From Gammaproteobacteria bacterium (GTDB lineage: Bacteria; Pseudomonadota; Gammaproteobacteria; Burkholderiales; Rhodocyclaceae), in the NCBI GenBank assembly GCA_018828385.1, contig JAHJVE010000008.1, positions 248,001 to 312,000 on the forward strand: a DNA stretch of 64,000 nucleotides. The letters are read 5' to 3'. The notes beneath the pieces are model-generated. The model ran no database searches. It was not told the origin of the DNA and saw only the letters and a list, made by a program, of their open reading frames with translations. Position numbers and translations under genes: made by a program. Shown here in pieces: positions 52,894 to 62,612 of the stretch. Numbering within the stretch: position 1 is the stretch's first letter; the number at the start of each line of letters is the position of its first letter.

Positions 52894-55440
52894 ATGCCCG
52901 GTTTTGCCCGCCGTCCGCTTGCCGTTTTCGTCTACTGCCTGTTTGTCGGGGCGCAGACCAGCCACGCTGCCGATGACGTCCTGCGCCTGCAATTGTCGGG
53001 CCTCGAAAGCGCCGACGAGGCATCGGCCGAAGCGCCCGCAGTCATGCAACTGGCAGCCGCCGACGTGCCGTTGCGGCTCCGTCAGGAACGCCATTTCAAT
53101 GTGCTCGGCAAGAAAAGGCAGGGAACGGCGCCGGTTACGGTCGGTATTGAACTACCGTCGGTTCTCAAGAAGGACGATACCTACCCGCTGTTCGTCAGCG
53201 CCGAGCGGATCGAAGGCCAGACCGACGATCTGACAGTGGCCGAGGGCAATGTCGAATTGCGCAAGACGGGTTCGCTCATCCTCGCCGACCGCCTGACCTA
53301 TCGCATGCTCGACGACGAGCTGGAGGCCTTCGGCTCGGTACGCGTGCTGCAGGATGGCGCCGAGATCGATACGCCGCATCTCAAAATCAAGCTCGACGAG
53401 CAGATCGGCTCGGCCGAAAACATCAGTTATCGCATCCTCAAGGAAACCCCGAGCCGCTTCTACGAGCCGACGCAGACTGTCGTGACGGTGGCGACGACGA
53501 CGTCCAGTACCTCGGGCGCACCGATGATGCTCAATGTGGCGAACAGCTACGGCCTGCCGACGCAATCGCCGCCGCAGCGCCCGACCGAAGCCAACGGCCG
53601 GGCCGAGCGCGTCGATTTCGAGGGCGAAAACCAGTACACCTTCTTTGCCAATACCTTCTCGACCTGCAAGCCGGGGCGGGATGACTGGTATCTGCAAACC
53701 TCGGAAACGCACCTCGATTACGACAACAACGAAGGCACGGCCAGCCATGCCTCGTTGTGGTTCGGTGGCGTGCCGCTGCTCTACTCGCCGATTGTCTCGT
53801 TCTCGCTCAATGGCCAGCGGCGCTCCGGCATCCTGCACCCGCATTTCTCGACCTCGACGCGCAGCGGCATCGACTTCACGCTGCCTTATTACTGGAACAT
53901 CGCGCCCAATTACGACCTGACGCTGTTCCCGCGTTACATGAGCAAGCGCGGCTTCCAGCTCGGTGCCGAAGCACGTTATCTCGATCACAATTTCCAGGGT
54001 GTCACGCGCCTCGAATACCTGCCCAACGACGAGGCCCTGGACCGCAGTCGTTACGCCTACCGGATCGAGCACCAGCACAATCTCGGGCGGGGCGTGTCGG
54101 CGGCCATCAACTGGCAAGGCGTTTCCGACGACACCTACTGGCAGGATCTGTCATCCCGCCTGCTGCAGACATCGGCCACCCAGTTGCCCAAGCAGGTCTC
54201 GCTCAGTTATGCGCCGTCGCCCTGGCTGCAGAGCAGCATGCAGGTCCTGCGCTACCAGACCCTGCAGCTTGACCCGGCGGTGCCCGTGGCCCGACCGTAT
54301 TTCCTCGAGCCGCAGCTCAACATCACGGGCTACAAGCCGAATGTGCTGCACACCGACCTCAGCATGATCGGCCAGTTCTCGCGTTTCACCCATGCCGATA
54401 GCACGAAGATCCAGGGCGACCGCCTCGTCTTCTATCCGCAGGTTTCGTTGCCTTATGTCCATCCGGCCTTCCAGATCACGCCCAAGGTCGGCCTGCACAT
54501 GAGCCACTACGCGCTGAGCAATCAGCTGGTTGGCCAGGAAAGCAGCATCAACCGCGTGCTGCCGACCTTCACGGTCGATTCGACGATGATTTTCGAGCGC
54601 GAGGGCGACTGGTTCGGCAACGGCTATATCCAGACCCTGGAGCCGCGTCTTTACTACGTGAATATCCCGTACAAGGACCAGGATCAGATTCCGCTCTTCG
54701 ATACGGCGCTGTCCGACTTCAACTTCGCCCAGATGTTTTCCGAGAACCGTTACAGCGGCTATGACCGGATCAACGACGCCAACCAGCTGACGGCCGCCGT
54801 GACGACCCGCCTGCTTGACGGCGCGACCGGTGTCGAGCGCTTCAAGGCGATGATCGGCCAGCGCCACTACTTCAACCAGCAGCGTGTCGCGATCACCGGC
54901 GAAACCGCCCGCACCGCCGATTTCTCCAATCTCGTTGCGGCGGTCAACGGCCTGGTGGCACCGAAAACCTATACCGACGTGGCCTGGGAATACAACTATC
55001 GCGACAACGTCAGCGAGCGTTTCTCGGCCGGCGTTCGTTTCCAGCCGGAACTCGGCAAGGTGCTGTCGGGCAGCTATCGCTACACGCGCAATCAGCTGAC
55101 CAACGACTCGACCGTCGACCAGATCGACATCGCCGGCCAGTGGCCGATTGCCGCGCAGTGGTACGCCGTCGGTCGCTACAACTACTCCTTGCGCGACAAG
55201 AAGACCCTTGAAACGATTGCCGGGGTCGAGTACAACGCCGGTTGCTGGGCTGTGCGCATCGTCGGCCAGCGGCTGGCGGCCATTTCCGGGACACCGAACG
55301 ACACGCTGTTTTTCCAGCTCGAACTCAACGATTTCGGTAGTATCGGTACCAATCCGATAGGCCTGCTCCGGCGCAGCATCCCGGGCTATGGCAAGATCAA
55401 CGAGCTGCCCAATAGCAGCACCCTGCTCAATCCCCAGTGA
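52894..55440 (+). CDS. lptD: LPS-assembly protein LptD
   Basis: 848 residues from ATG at 52894 (a TTG precedes it directly). Signal peptide [25 protein letters not shown]; an OstA/jellyroll domain ([26 protein letters not shown] and ADRLTYRML), then a large beta-barrel ending in [13 protein letters not shown]. It inserts LPS into the outer leaflet with LptE. The Cys residues typical of LptD are few, one in [12 protein letters not shown] and one in [11 protein letters not shown]. First gene of lptD-surA-pdxA-rsmA. Confidence 0.96.
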   Translation: MPGFARRPLAVFVYCLFVGAQTSHAADDVLRLQLSGLESADEASAEAPAVMQLAAADVPLRLRQERHFNVLGKKRQGTAPVTVGIELPSVLKKDDTYPLFVSAERIEGQTDDLTVAEGNVELRKTGSLILADRLTYRMLDDELEAFGSVRVLQDGAEIDTPHLKIKLDEQIGSAENISYRILKETPSRFYEPTQTVVTVATTTSSTSGAPMMLNVANSYGLPTQSPPQRPTEANGRAERVDFEGENQYTFFANTFSTCKPGRDDWYLQTSETHLDYDNNEGTASHASLWFGGVPLLYSPIVSFSLNGQRRSGILHPHFSTSTRSGIDFTLPYYWNIAPNYDLTLFPRYMSKRGFQLGAEARYLDHNFQGVTRLEYLPNDEALDRSRYAYRIEHQHNLGRGVSAAINWQGVSDDTYWQDLSSRLLQTSATQLPKQVSLSYAPSPWLQSSMQVLRYQTLQLDPAVPVARPYFLEPQLNITGYKPNVLHTDLSMIGQFSRFTHADSTKIQGDRLVFYPQVSLPYVHPAFQITPKVGLHMSHYALSNQLVGQESSINRVLPTFTVDSTMIFEREGDWFGNGYIQTLEPRLYYVNIPYKDQDQIPLFDTALSDFNFAQMFSENRYSGYDRINDANQLTAAVTTRLLDGATGVERFKAMIGQRHYFNQQRVAITGETARTADFSNLVAAVNGLVAPKTYTDVAWEYNYRDNVSERFSAGVRFQPELGKVLSGSYRYTRNQLTNDSTVDQIDIAGQWPIAAQWYAVGRYNYSLRDKKTLETIAGVEYNAGCWAVRIVGQRLAAISGTPNDTLFFQLELNDFGSIGTNPIGLLRRSIPGYGKINELPNSSTLLNPQ

Positions 55441-55445
55441 ACGCC

Positions 55446-56753
55446 ATGACCAAAATTATTCGTCACCTGCTTGTCCTGATCACCTGCCTCGGCGGCCTGC
55501 TGGCGCATCCCGTGTCCGCCGCTTCGGTCGAGCCCATCGCGGCAGATCGTATCGTCGCCGTCGTCGGCAACGAGGTCGTCACCTACGTCGAGTTGCGCAC
55601 CCGTCTCGCCGCTGCCCTCAAGCAGTTGCAGAAGCAGGGCACGCCGCTGCCGTCGCAGGATGTGCTCGAGGGCCAGATGCTCGAGCGCCTGATCATGGAG
55701 CGCGTCCAGCTTCAATATGCCCGCGATTCCGGCTTGCGGGTCGACGATGCCCAGCTCGAACAGGCGATCGGCCGCATTGCCGCCGGCAACAAGATGACCC
55801 TGGCGCAGTTCCGCGCGGCGCTCGAAAAGGACGGCGTCGAGTACGCCCAGTTCCGCGAGGAAATTCGCAACGAGATCGTCACCGTGCGCCTGCGCGAACG
55901 CGAGGTCGACAGCCGTCTCGTCATTTCCGATGGCGAGATCGACAACTTCCTCGCCAACCAGGCCGCGACCGGGAGTGGCGAGGAGTACCAGCTGGCGCAC
56001 ATCCTCCTGCGTGCGCCGGAATCGGCCAGCCCCGAGCAATTGCAGAAACTGCGTGTGCGCGGCGAACAGGCGCTCAAGCTGGCCGAGTCAGGCGAAAACT
56101 TCGCCCAGTTGACTGCCACCTATTCCGACGCGCCGGACGCCCTCAAAGGGGGCGATCTCGGCTGGCGGGCGCTCGACCGCCTGCCGTCGCTCTACGCCGA
56201 AGCCGCCAGCCGCCTGCAGCCCGGCCAGATCAGCCCGCTGCTCCGCTCGTCGGCCGGCTTCCACATTGTCAAGCTGATCGACAAGCGCGGTGGCAGCGCC
56301 CCGGCCTCGGTGCAACAGACCCATGCCCGCCATATACTCGTCCGCATCAACGAAGTTGTCTCCGAAGCCGAGGCCCGGCATCGACTGGAGACCATTCGTG
56401 AACGCATCGTGAATGGCGTCGATTTTGCCGAGCAGGCCCGGCTCAATTCGCAGGATGGTTCGGCCGCCAAGGGCGGCGACCTCGGCTGGCTCAGCCCGGG
56501 CGACACCGTGCCGGAATTCGAACGGGCCATGAATGCGCTCAAGATCAACGAACTGAGCCAGGTTGTCCAGTCGCCGTTCGGCCTGCACCTGATCCAGGTC
56601 CAGGAGCGTCGCGAGCGCGATGTCTCCGAAGAGCGCAAGCGCGGCGCCGCCCGTCAGGCCCTGCGCGAGCGCAAGCTCGACGACGCCTACCAGGACTGGC
56701 TGCGCCAGTTGCGCGACCGTACCTACGTCGAAAACCGACTCATCGAAAAGTGA
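55446..56753 (+). CDS. surA: Periplasmic peptidyl-prolyl isomerase and chaperone SurA
   Basis: 435 residues from ATG at 55446; a GTG at 55437 overlapping the lptD stop would add three. Signal peptide IIRHLLVLITCLGGLLAHPVSAAS, N-terminal chaperone domain (DRIVAVVGNEVVTYVELRTRL), and two parvulin domains (YQLAHILLRAP...GGDLGWRALDRLP; THARHILVRINEV...GGDLGWLSPGDTVPEF). It escorts outer-membrane proteins, LptD among them. Confidence 0.96.
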   Translation: MTKIIRHLLVLITCLGGLLAHPVSAASVEPIAADRIVAVVGNEVVTYVELRTRLAAALKQLQKQGTPLPSQDVLEGQMLERLIMERVQLQYARDSGLRVDDAQLEQAIGRIAAGNKMTLAQFRAALEKDGVEYAQFREEIRNEIVTVRLREREVDSRLVISDGEIDNFLANQAATGSGEEYQLAHILLRAPESASPEQLQKLRVRGEQALKLAESGENFAQLTATYSDAPDALKGGDLGWRALDRLPSLYAEAASRLQPGQISPLLRSSAGFHIVKLIDKRGGSAPASVQQTHARHILVRINEVVSEAEARHRLETIRERIVNGVDFAEQARLNSQDGSAAKGGDLGWLSPGDTVPEFERAMNALKINELSQVVQSPFGLHLIQVQERRERDVSEERKRGAARQALRERKLDDAYQDWLRQLRDRTYVENRLIEK

Positions 56754-57769
56754 TGCCCCCGGTCATAGCCGTGACCAGCGGCGAGCCGGCCGGCATCGGC
56801 CCCGAGCTTTGCCTGCGTCTGGCCGGCTACCAAGGCGATGCCCGGCCGGTCATTGTCGGCGACCGTAGCTTGCTTGAGGCACGGGCGGCGCAACTCGGGC
56901 TGGCGGTGAAATTTCGTGATTTTTGCCCTGAATTTCCGGTTGACCGCGCCCCGAAGGAAGCACTCCTGGGGTGTAGCATTCTCGACGTCGTGCACATTCC
57001 GCTCGCCGTGCCCGCCCAAGCCGGTCAGCTCGACGCCGCCAACGGCACCTACGTGCTTGCACTGCTCGACCGGGCGCTGGCCGGTTGTCAGTCCGGAGAA
57101 TTCGCCGCGATGGCGACGGCGCCGGTGCACAAGGGCGTCATCAACGACGCCGGCGTGCATTTCACCGGCCACACCGAATACCTCGCTGACAAGACCCATA
57201 CGCCGCTTGTTGTCATGATGCTGGCCGGCGACACCGAGCGCGGTCCGCTGCGCGTCGCGCTGGCTACCACGCATTTGCCGCTCAAGGACGTCTCGGCCGC
57301 GATCACCGCCGATGTGCTGGAAAAAACGCTGCGCATCCTGCACGCCGACCTGCGCGGCAAGTACGGCATCGCCCAGCCGCGCATCCTCGTCGCCGGGCTC
57401 AACCCGCACGCCGGCGAAGGCGGCTACCTCGGCATGGAAGAAATCGAAGTCATCACGCCGGTTCTCGAAAAACTGCGTGGCGAAGGCATGCAACTGTCCG
57501 GCCCCTATCCGGCCGACACGATGTTCACGCCGCCCATCCTCGCCCAGGGCGACGCCGTCCTCGCCATGTACCACGACCAGGGCCTGACTGCCCTCAAGTA
57601 CGCTACCTTCGGCAAAGGCATCAACGTCACGCTCGGCCTGCCGATCATCCGCACCTCGGTCGATCACGGCACGGCGCTCGAACTGGCAGGCACCGGCAAG
57701 GCCGATCCCGGCAGCCTGTTCGAGGCCGTCGCCGAAGCCGCCCGCATGGCCACAAGGAAACAATCATGA
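56753..57769 (+). CDS. pdxA: 4-hydroxythreonine-4-phosphate dehydrogenase
   Basis: 338 residues from ATG at 56753, overlapping the surA stop (a GTG one codon earlier is possible). [22 protein letters not shown], the metal-ligand region [46 protein letters not shown] and [12 protein letters not shown] are diagnostic. It works in vitamin B6 synthesis. An inverted repeat copy at 56906-56948 encodes [13 protein letters not shown] in a variable loop. A four-base overlap links it to rsmA. Confidence 0.96.
   Translation: MPPVIAVTSGEPAGIGPELCLRLAGYQGDARPVIVGDRSLLEARAAQLGLAVKFRDFCPEFPVDRAPKEALLGCSILDVVHIPLAVPAQAGQLDAANGTYVLALLDRALAGCQSGEFAAMATAPVHKGVINDAGVHFTGHTEYLADKTHTPLVVMMLAGDTERGPLRVALATTHLPLKDVSAAITADVLEKTLRILHADLRGKYGIAQPRILVAGLNPHAGEGGYLGMEEIEVITPVLEKLRGEGMQLSGPYPADTMFTPPILAQGDAVLAMYHDQGLTALKYATFGKGINVTLGLPIIRTSVDHGTALELAGTGKADPGSLFEAVAEAARMATRKQS
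56906..56948 (-). repeat. Dispersed repeat, intragenic in pdxA
   Basis: Minus strand reads CGCGGTCAACCGGAAATT, then GGGCAAAAATCACGAAAT; full length, in frame with pdxA. Confidence 0.7.
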
Positions 57770-58542
57770 AGGGTCACGTCGCCCGCAAGCGCTTCGGCCA
57801 GAATTTTCTGGTCGACCACGGCGTCATCGCCGCCATCGTTTCGGCGATCAACCCCAAACGCGACGATGTCGTCGTCGAAATCGGCCCGGGTCTGGGGGCG
57901 ATTACCGAGCCGCTCATGCAGCGCGTCGATCACCTGCACGTCGTCGAAATCGACCGTGACCTGATCGCCCGCCTGAAAAAACAGCACACGCCGGAACGCA
58001 TGACCATCCACGAAGGCGACGCACTGGCCTTCGATTTCGCCAGCATTGGCAAGAATTTGCGCCTGGTCGGTAACCTGCCCTACAACATCTCGACACCGCT
58101 GCTCTTCCACCTCGCCGATTACGTCGATGTCCTGCACGACATGCATTTCATGCTGCAGAAGGAGGTCGTCGAGCGCATGGTCGCCGAGCCGGGCAATGCC
58201 GATTTCGGCCGCATGTCGGTCATGCTGCAATATCGTTTTTATCTGGAATGGCTGATCGACGTGCCGCCGGAAAGCTTCGATCCGCCGCCCAAGGTTCAAT
58301 CAGCCGTCGTCCGCCTGATCCCGAAGCCGGTTTCCGAACTCAATGCCAAGAGCCAGGAAAAGCTGTCGCAGGTCGTCCTGACCGCCTTCTCGCAACGCCG
58401 CAAGATGCTGCGCAATACCATGAAGGGCATGCTCAGCGACGCCGGATTCGCCGAACTTGGCATAGCGCCGACCCTGCGTCCGGAGGATGTTTCGGTCGAG
58501 GACTACGTGCGCATCGCCAATTACCTGTCAGCCGGGGCGTAG
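57766..58542 (+). CDS. rsmA: 16S rRNA dimethyladenosine transferase
   Basis: 258 residues (KsgA). [15 protein letters not shown] start, SAM motif [16 protein letters not shown], catalytic NLPYNIS and the C-terminal [11 protein letters not shown]. It dimethylates two adjacent adenines near the 3' end of 16S rRNA. Last gene of the lptD operon and last backbone gene before the mobile element. Confidence 0.97.
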   Translation: MKGHVARKRFGQNFLVDHGVIAAIVSAINPKRDDVVVEIGPGLGAITEPLMQRVDHLHVVEIDRDLIARLKKQHTPERMTIHEGDALAFDFASIGKNLRLVGNLPYNISTPLLFHLADYVDVLHDMHFMLQKEVVERMVAEPGNADFGRMSVMLQYRFYLEWLIDVPPESFDPPPKVQSAVVRLIPKPVSELNAKSQEKLSQVVLTAFSQRRKMLRNTMKGMLSDAGFAELGIAPTLRPEDVSVEDYVRIANYLSAGA

Positions 58543-58549
58543 CCAGAAT

Positions 58550-58586
58550 CCCACGGTCAACCGTAAAAAATGCCCGAAATTGAAAT
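58550..58586 (+). repeat. Dispersed repeat after rsmA
   Basis: CCCACGGTCAACCGT, A-run, TGCCCGAAATTGAAAT tail: full copy just beyond the rsmA stop. The rightmost copy I can see. Confidence 0.75.
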
Positions 58587-58599
58587 GTTCGGGCCCATG

Positions 58600-58626
58600 A
58601 AAAAACCCGCCGAAGCGGGTTTTTTT
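58600..58626 (+). terminator. Rho-independent terminator of the lptD-rsmA operon
   Basis: Stem AAAAAACCCGC/GCGGGTTTTTT with loop CGAA, followed by more T. Confidence 0.92.
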
Positions 58627-58642
58627 GCGGGCTCGAAGTTGA

Positions 58643-58765
58643 TTACTTCGTCGAGCAGGTCTTGATGCCGAGCAGCGTGTAGGCCGGGCACCAGCCCATC
58701 AGGCCGGTGGCCAGCGGCACGATGCCGCCCGGAGAAGCTGATCTGGCGAGGTTTTCCAATTTCAT
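58643..58765 (-). pseudogene. DUF2892 (YgaP-like) protein, C-terminal remnant
   Basis: The minus strand reads GGIVPLATGLMGWCPAYTLLGIKTC near its end, the conserved C-terminus of small inner-membrane DUF2892 proteins. The normal N-terminal half (a first membrane span after an MKxNVGxxDR-type start) is missing; instead the frame begins MKLENLARSASP. The break is about 50 bp from the left direct repeat of the integrative element. It may still be translated as a 40-residue peptide, but is probably truncated by the element's history. Confidence 0.6.
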
Positions 58766-58785
58766 GCTTTAGCGCATTTGTCTGT

Positions 58786-58804
58786 TTGTCCCTCCTGTGT
58801 CCCT
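58786..58804. repeat. Left direct repeat of the integrative element
   Basis: TTGTCCCTCCTGTGTCCCT. The right copy at 63884-63902 differs at one base. The repeat ends 14 bases before the integrase start, the usual place for an attachment core. Confidence 0.65.
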
Positions 58805-58817
58805 CCGGGAGGTTTCA

Positions 58818-59840
58818 GTGGCTACATTCAGGCAGCGTTCAGGTGGTTGGCAGGTTCGGGTTCGGCGTCAGGGCTACCCCGATGTAGTGAAAACATTCAA
58901 GCTCCGGCAAGACGGTGAAAAGTGGGCCAGAGCCATTGAGCGTGAGTTGGATATGGGTTGCTATGTCCATCGCACAGAAGCAGAGCGCATGACGCTTACT
59001 GAGCTTTTGGAACGATACGGTAAGGAGGTCTCGCCGAAACACAAAGGCCACCGGGAAGAGCTTTGGAAGATCGGCGTCATCCTGCGTGATCGGATAGCCA
59101 AATACAGCTTGGTGGCTTTAACGCCAATGCTGGTTGCCGACTACCGGGACCGGCGGCTACAGATGGTTTCGGACGCGACGGCTAGGCATGAGATGAACAT
59201 CATCAGTGCCGCCTACAAGGTGGCTGCGCGTGAGTGGGGGATTCCGGTCAGCAACCCGGTTAGCCAGATCAAGCGTCCTCCTGCTGGACGGGAGCGTAAG
59301 CGACGCATCAGCCAGGTGGAGATCGATGCCATCATCCAGCACAGCAAGACCCGAGAGCTACCGGACTTCCTGTGTCTTGCTGTCGCTACCGGGATGCGAC
59401 GCGGCGAGATCATTCGCCTGCGCTGGCAGGACATTGATCTGGGCAGGCGTCTTGCCTACCTGAGCGACACCAAGAACGGCAATGACCGCATTGTGCCGCT
59501 GAGTAGTGAAGCGCTGGCGGTGCTACAAGCCATGCCTCGACGAATTGACGGGCGCTTGTTCAGTCTGGAACCGAGAGGGTTCTCCAAGGCGATGCGGAAG
59601 TCAGTCGTCAGGGCAAGGTGCGCCTACGAGGCAGATTGCGCCCGTGATGGTGTAGTGCCTGATCCTGATTATCTGTGCGACCTTCGGCTGCATGACGCTC
59701 GTCACGAGGCTGTGAGCGCCTTCTTCGAGCGCGGTCTCGATGTGATGGAGGTCGCTTCCATTTCCGGCCACAAGACTCTCAGTTGCCTGAAGCGTTACAC
59801 GCACATGCGAGCGGAGAGGATTGCCTTGAAGCTCGGCTAA
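58818..59840 (+). CDS. Tyrosine-type site-specific integrase
   Basis: 340 residues from GTG at 58818, chosen because GGGAGG lies five bases upstream and MATFRQRSGGWQVRVRRQG is the usual family start. The N-terminal Arm-type and core-binding domains run to about residue 150. The catalytic domain shows TGMRRGEIIRLRWQDID (first Arg), LHDARHEAVSAFFERGLD (His-x-x-Arg) and LKRYTHMR (nucleophile Tyr). It integrates or excises the element by recombining the flanking direct repeats. Confidence 0.9.
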   Translation: MATFRQRSGGWQVRVRRQGYPDVVKTFKLRQDGEKWARAIERELDMGCYVHRTEAERMTLTELLERYGKEVSPKHKGHREELWKIGVILRDRIAKYSLVALTPMLVADYRDRRLQMVSDATARHEMNIISAAYKVAAREWGIPVSNPVSQIKRPPAGRERKRRISQVEIDAIIQHSKTRELPDFLCLAVATGMRRGEIIRLRWQDIDLGRRLAYLSDTKNGNDRIVPLSSEALAVLQAMPRRIDGRLFSLEPRGFSKAMRKSVVRARCAYEADCARDGVVPDPDYLCDLRLHDARHEAVSAFFERGLDVMEVASISGHKTLSCLKRYTHMRAERIALKLG

Positions 59841-60069
59841 CACACTCGCTCCGGCGGAGGTCGGGTTGAAATTGGATCTACTCATCATGAGTTAATATAT
59901 GACAAACGAGGCGCCGGAGAGGGCGGAGTCTTCAATATCCTGCAGGCACTCAACCCAAGGGCATATCACCGGCCGTGTCTTGTAATGCTTGGAATGGAAA
60001 ACTGATTTAATTTATCAGTGGCAACAATATTCAGATCCTAATTTGCATATATTTATTTAAGGAACCGAG

Positions 60070-61557
60070 TTGAAAAGAGTAAATATACTATCCATTATTC
60101 AGGCATTTTCCTCATTGAAACAGGATAGCTATAAGTGTTTTCTGAGGCACTACGGGATAGGCATCAAAGATGATGAAGTTAACGATTTGGAATCTTTAGC
60201 TAAAGCCCTGCGAACAATCGAAAGCGATAAACGTATTTTTGACCAATTTTATATTGGATACAAAATACCGCAAATTAGCAAGGAGTTCGATTTGCTACGG
60301 TTTGGGGAGGGGTGCGTAGTAAATATTGAGCTCAAGAGGTCTGCGACAAAAGAAAAAATTGAGAAGCAACTAAAGCGGAACAAATACTATTTAAGTTTTC
60401 TTGAGAAAGAAATGCATTTCTTTTCTTTTGTCTCGAAAACAAGCGAGCTTTTCTACTTGAACAGCTCAGATCAACTGGAGGCCGTTGACTTTTCCCGGTT
60501 AATATCCGCGCTGAAAGGCATGCAAGTAAAACCCATTGATAATATAGACAGCCTGTTTAATCCTTCGAACTACTTGGTTTCCCCGTTTAATTCAACGCAG
60601 AAGTTTGTAAATAACGAATATTTCCTGACGGTGCAACAAGAAACGATCGTTCGCGAAATAATTAGCGCCATAGATAGTTCCGCCTCGGCAACCTACATAT
60701 CAATTAAAGGTAGTGCGGGGACTGGAAAAACGCTATTGGTATATGATATTGCCAAGAGCCTTAGAGAGGCCGGAAAGAAGCCCCTAATCATACACTGCGG
60801 CTATTTGAATGATGGGCAACTTAAATTGAAAGGCACCTACCAATGGCATATAACCCAGATTAAAGACTTTGGCGGCCTTGAATTTTCAGATTATGACTTG
60901 GTTATAATTGATGAGGCCCAAAGAATATACAAATCTCAGCTTCTAAAAATAATAGAGAAGATTAATATTGTTAATGGAAAATGTATTTTTTCATATGACA
61001 AGCTACAAACTTTAGCGGCGTGGGAAGAGAATAGTAACATTGACGGCATTATTAGTTCAATCCCGTCTATATTGACTTACAAATTGACCGAAAAAATACG
61101 AACAAACAAAGAAATAGCAACGTTTATAAAGTTGCTTTTCAACAACAAGACGGCCGCTAAGTTATCAACTAGCAACAATATCGAACTGAACTTCTTCGAC
61201 AACGAAGAAGATGCAAAAGATTATCTTTCATCATTGAGCAGCCAGGGTTGGGATGTTCTTAGATTCACCCCGTCGCAATACAACAAAGAACACCATCAAA
61301 AATACTCCGATGTTTTTAATGAGAACTCGCACAAAGTTATCGGCCAGGAGTTTGATTCCGTAGCAGTGACTATAGACAGTTATTTTAACTATGACACAGA
61401 CGGTGATTTGATATATACAGCAAAGGCGTTTTACGACCCAGTTAAAATGCTGTTCCAAAATATTACACGCACTAGAAAACGGTTGAATATTATTCTTATA
61501 AATAACAGCGTTTTATTTGATAGGTGTGCGTCTGTTTTGGAAGATCAATCAGCCTAG
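60070..61557 (+). CDS. PD-(D/E)XK nuclease plus SF1 helicase (DUF2075-like), defence candidate
   Basis: 495 residues from a TTG start preceded by AAGGA. Residues 66-92 contain ISKEFDLLRF...VVNIELKR, matching the ExD...ExK core of PD-(D/E)XK nucleases. A superfamily 1 helicase follows: Walker A KGSAGTGKT (about 213), Walker B LVIIDEAQR (about 279), motif IV LTEKIRTNKEIATF, motif V VIGQEFDSVAVTID and motif VI ITRTRKRLNIILI. The helicase half resembles DUF2075. Nuclease and helicase in one protein recall the Nhi-type single-gene immunity proteins. It is far more AT-rich than everything around it. It is the sole cargo between integrase and recombinase, a position typical of defence genes. Confidence 0.75.
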   Translation: MKRVNILSIIQAFSSLKQDSYKCFLRHYGIGIKDDEVNDLESLAKALRTIESDKRIFDQFYIGYKIPQISKEFDLLRFGEGCVVNIELKRSATKEKIEKQLKRNKYYLSFLEKEMHFFSFVSKTSELFYLNSSDQLEAVDFSRLISALKGMQVKPIDNIDSLFNPSNYLVSPFNSTQKFVNNEYFLTVQQETIVREIISAIDSSASATYISIKGSAGTGKTLLVYDIAKSLREAGKKPLIIHCGYLNDGQLKLKGTYQWHITQIKDFGGLEFSDYDLVIIDEAQRIYKSQLLKIIEKINIVNGKCIFSYDKLQTLAAWEENSNIDGIISSIPSILTYKLTEKIRTNKEIATFIKLLFNNKTAAKLSTSNNIELNFFDNEEDAKDYLSSLSSQGWDVLRFTPSQYNKEHHQKYSDVFNENSHKVIGQEFDSVAVTIDSYFNYDTDGDLIYTAKAFYDPVKMLFQNITRTRKRLNIILINNSVLFDRCASVLEDQSA

Positions 61558-62169
61558 CGAGGCATGGCACTCAACGGAGGCGCTCATCCTATGCGAAGCA
61601 CTGTTGCGGATGCCAATAATGTTCGCCCGAGAAACCCCGTAGGCGCGTGCCAGAGCGCTTACGGACTCTCCCGCACCCAATCTACGTCGGATTTCTGATC
61701 GTTCGTCCTGCGTTGTTTTTGACGGTCTGCCGAGCGTCTTTCCTTCGGCCTTCGCCCGAGCCAATCCGGCTTGGGTGCGCTCGACCAGCAGGTCGCGCTC
61801 CATCTCTGCTACCGCCGCCAGCATCGACAGAATGAGCTTGCCTGCCGGTGCCGTCAGATCGGTGTTCCCGAGTTGCAGGACGACGACCTTGATGCCGCGT
61901 TCCCCGAGTTGCCGGACGGTCTGCAGCACGTCGATGGCATCACGACCGAGACGGTCCAGCTTCGACACGACGAGCGTCTCGCCCTTGCGAATCTGTCCGA
62001 GCATCTTCTCGAATGCCGGACGCTGAGACGCAGGCACCTTGCCGCTGATGCCTTCATCGGCAAACCAAAAATCCGGCTCGATCCCGTAGCCGGCTTGCTC
62101 AAGCTCAAGCCGTTGGTTGTCTGTCGTCTGCGTTCCGGTTGATACACGTCCGTAACCGAAGGTGGCCAT
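61549..62169 (-). CDS. Serine recombinase (resolvase/invertase family)
   Basis: 206 residues from ATG at 62169 (MATFGYGRVSTGTQTTDNQ), six bases after AGGAG; the ATG one codon earlier is too close. The catalytic Ser is in YGRVSTGTQ; LVVSKLDRLGRDAIDVL and LILSMLAAVAEMERDLLVERTQAGLARA are the family's core and helix E. The C-terminal helix-turn-helix is ESVSALARAYGVSRANIIGIR. It may resolve cointegrates or invert DNA. Its 3' end overlaps the convergent helicase by nine bases. Confidence 0.93.
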   Translation of the reverse strand: MATFGYGRVSTGTQTTDNQRLELEQAGYGIEPDFWFADEGISGKVPASQRPAFEKMLGQIRKGETLVVSKLDRLGRDAIDVLQTVRQLGERGIKVVVLQLGNTDLTAPAGKLILSMLAAVAEMERDLLVERTQAGLARAKAEGKTLGRPSKTTQDERSEIRRRLGAGESVSALARAYGVSRANIIGIRNSASHRMSASVECHASLG

Positions 62170-62612
62170 CATCTGCTCCTGTGGGGCTGTTAGAAAACGT
62201 GGCCAAGAATAGGACGCCGCCATAAAGTCCACAAGGATAGATTTCCGACAGGGTTGAACGTAGAGACAGAAAGGTGCCGGAATCCGGTCGTATTCCGACA
62301 GGGAGACCGTAAGGCCAGAAGGTGCGGCGCGTTGCACCGCTCCCGGCGAGGCCAACGACAAGAACGACACCACGAGCCGGCGCGGCGATTTTTCATTAAG
62401 GATCACCAATGACTGAATACATGGATGTATGTGTAGGGAGTGAGTGGAGGGATGATGTTTCCTTTATTCTTCTGTAGAGAGGTAGATAAAGGGCAAGACA
62501 TAACTCAGTAATGAGTTAAAAGGATTGTCCGCCCACATCTAGCATTGGTGCGGCTTGGGCTGAAACTGAGTGACCGGATTTTTGGCAAAACCCGGCCATC
62601 GTGGCAGGCCAG
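62170..62612. other. Upstream region of the recombinase, possible res site
   Basis: No credible gene. Two exact copies of TTCCGACAGGG at 62243-62253 and 62293-62303 lie 50 bp apart, upstream of the recombinase start, and could be subsites of a resolution site. A short inverted repeat TAACTCA-N4-TGAGTTA lies at 62501-62518. The 62400-62520 part is AT-rich. Confidence 0.45.
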
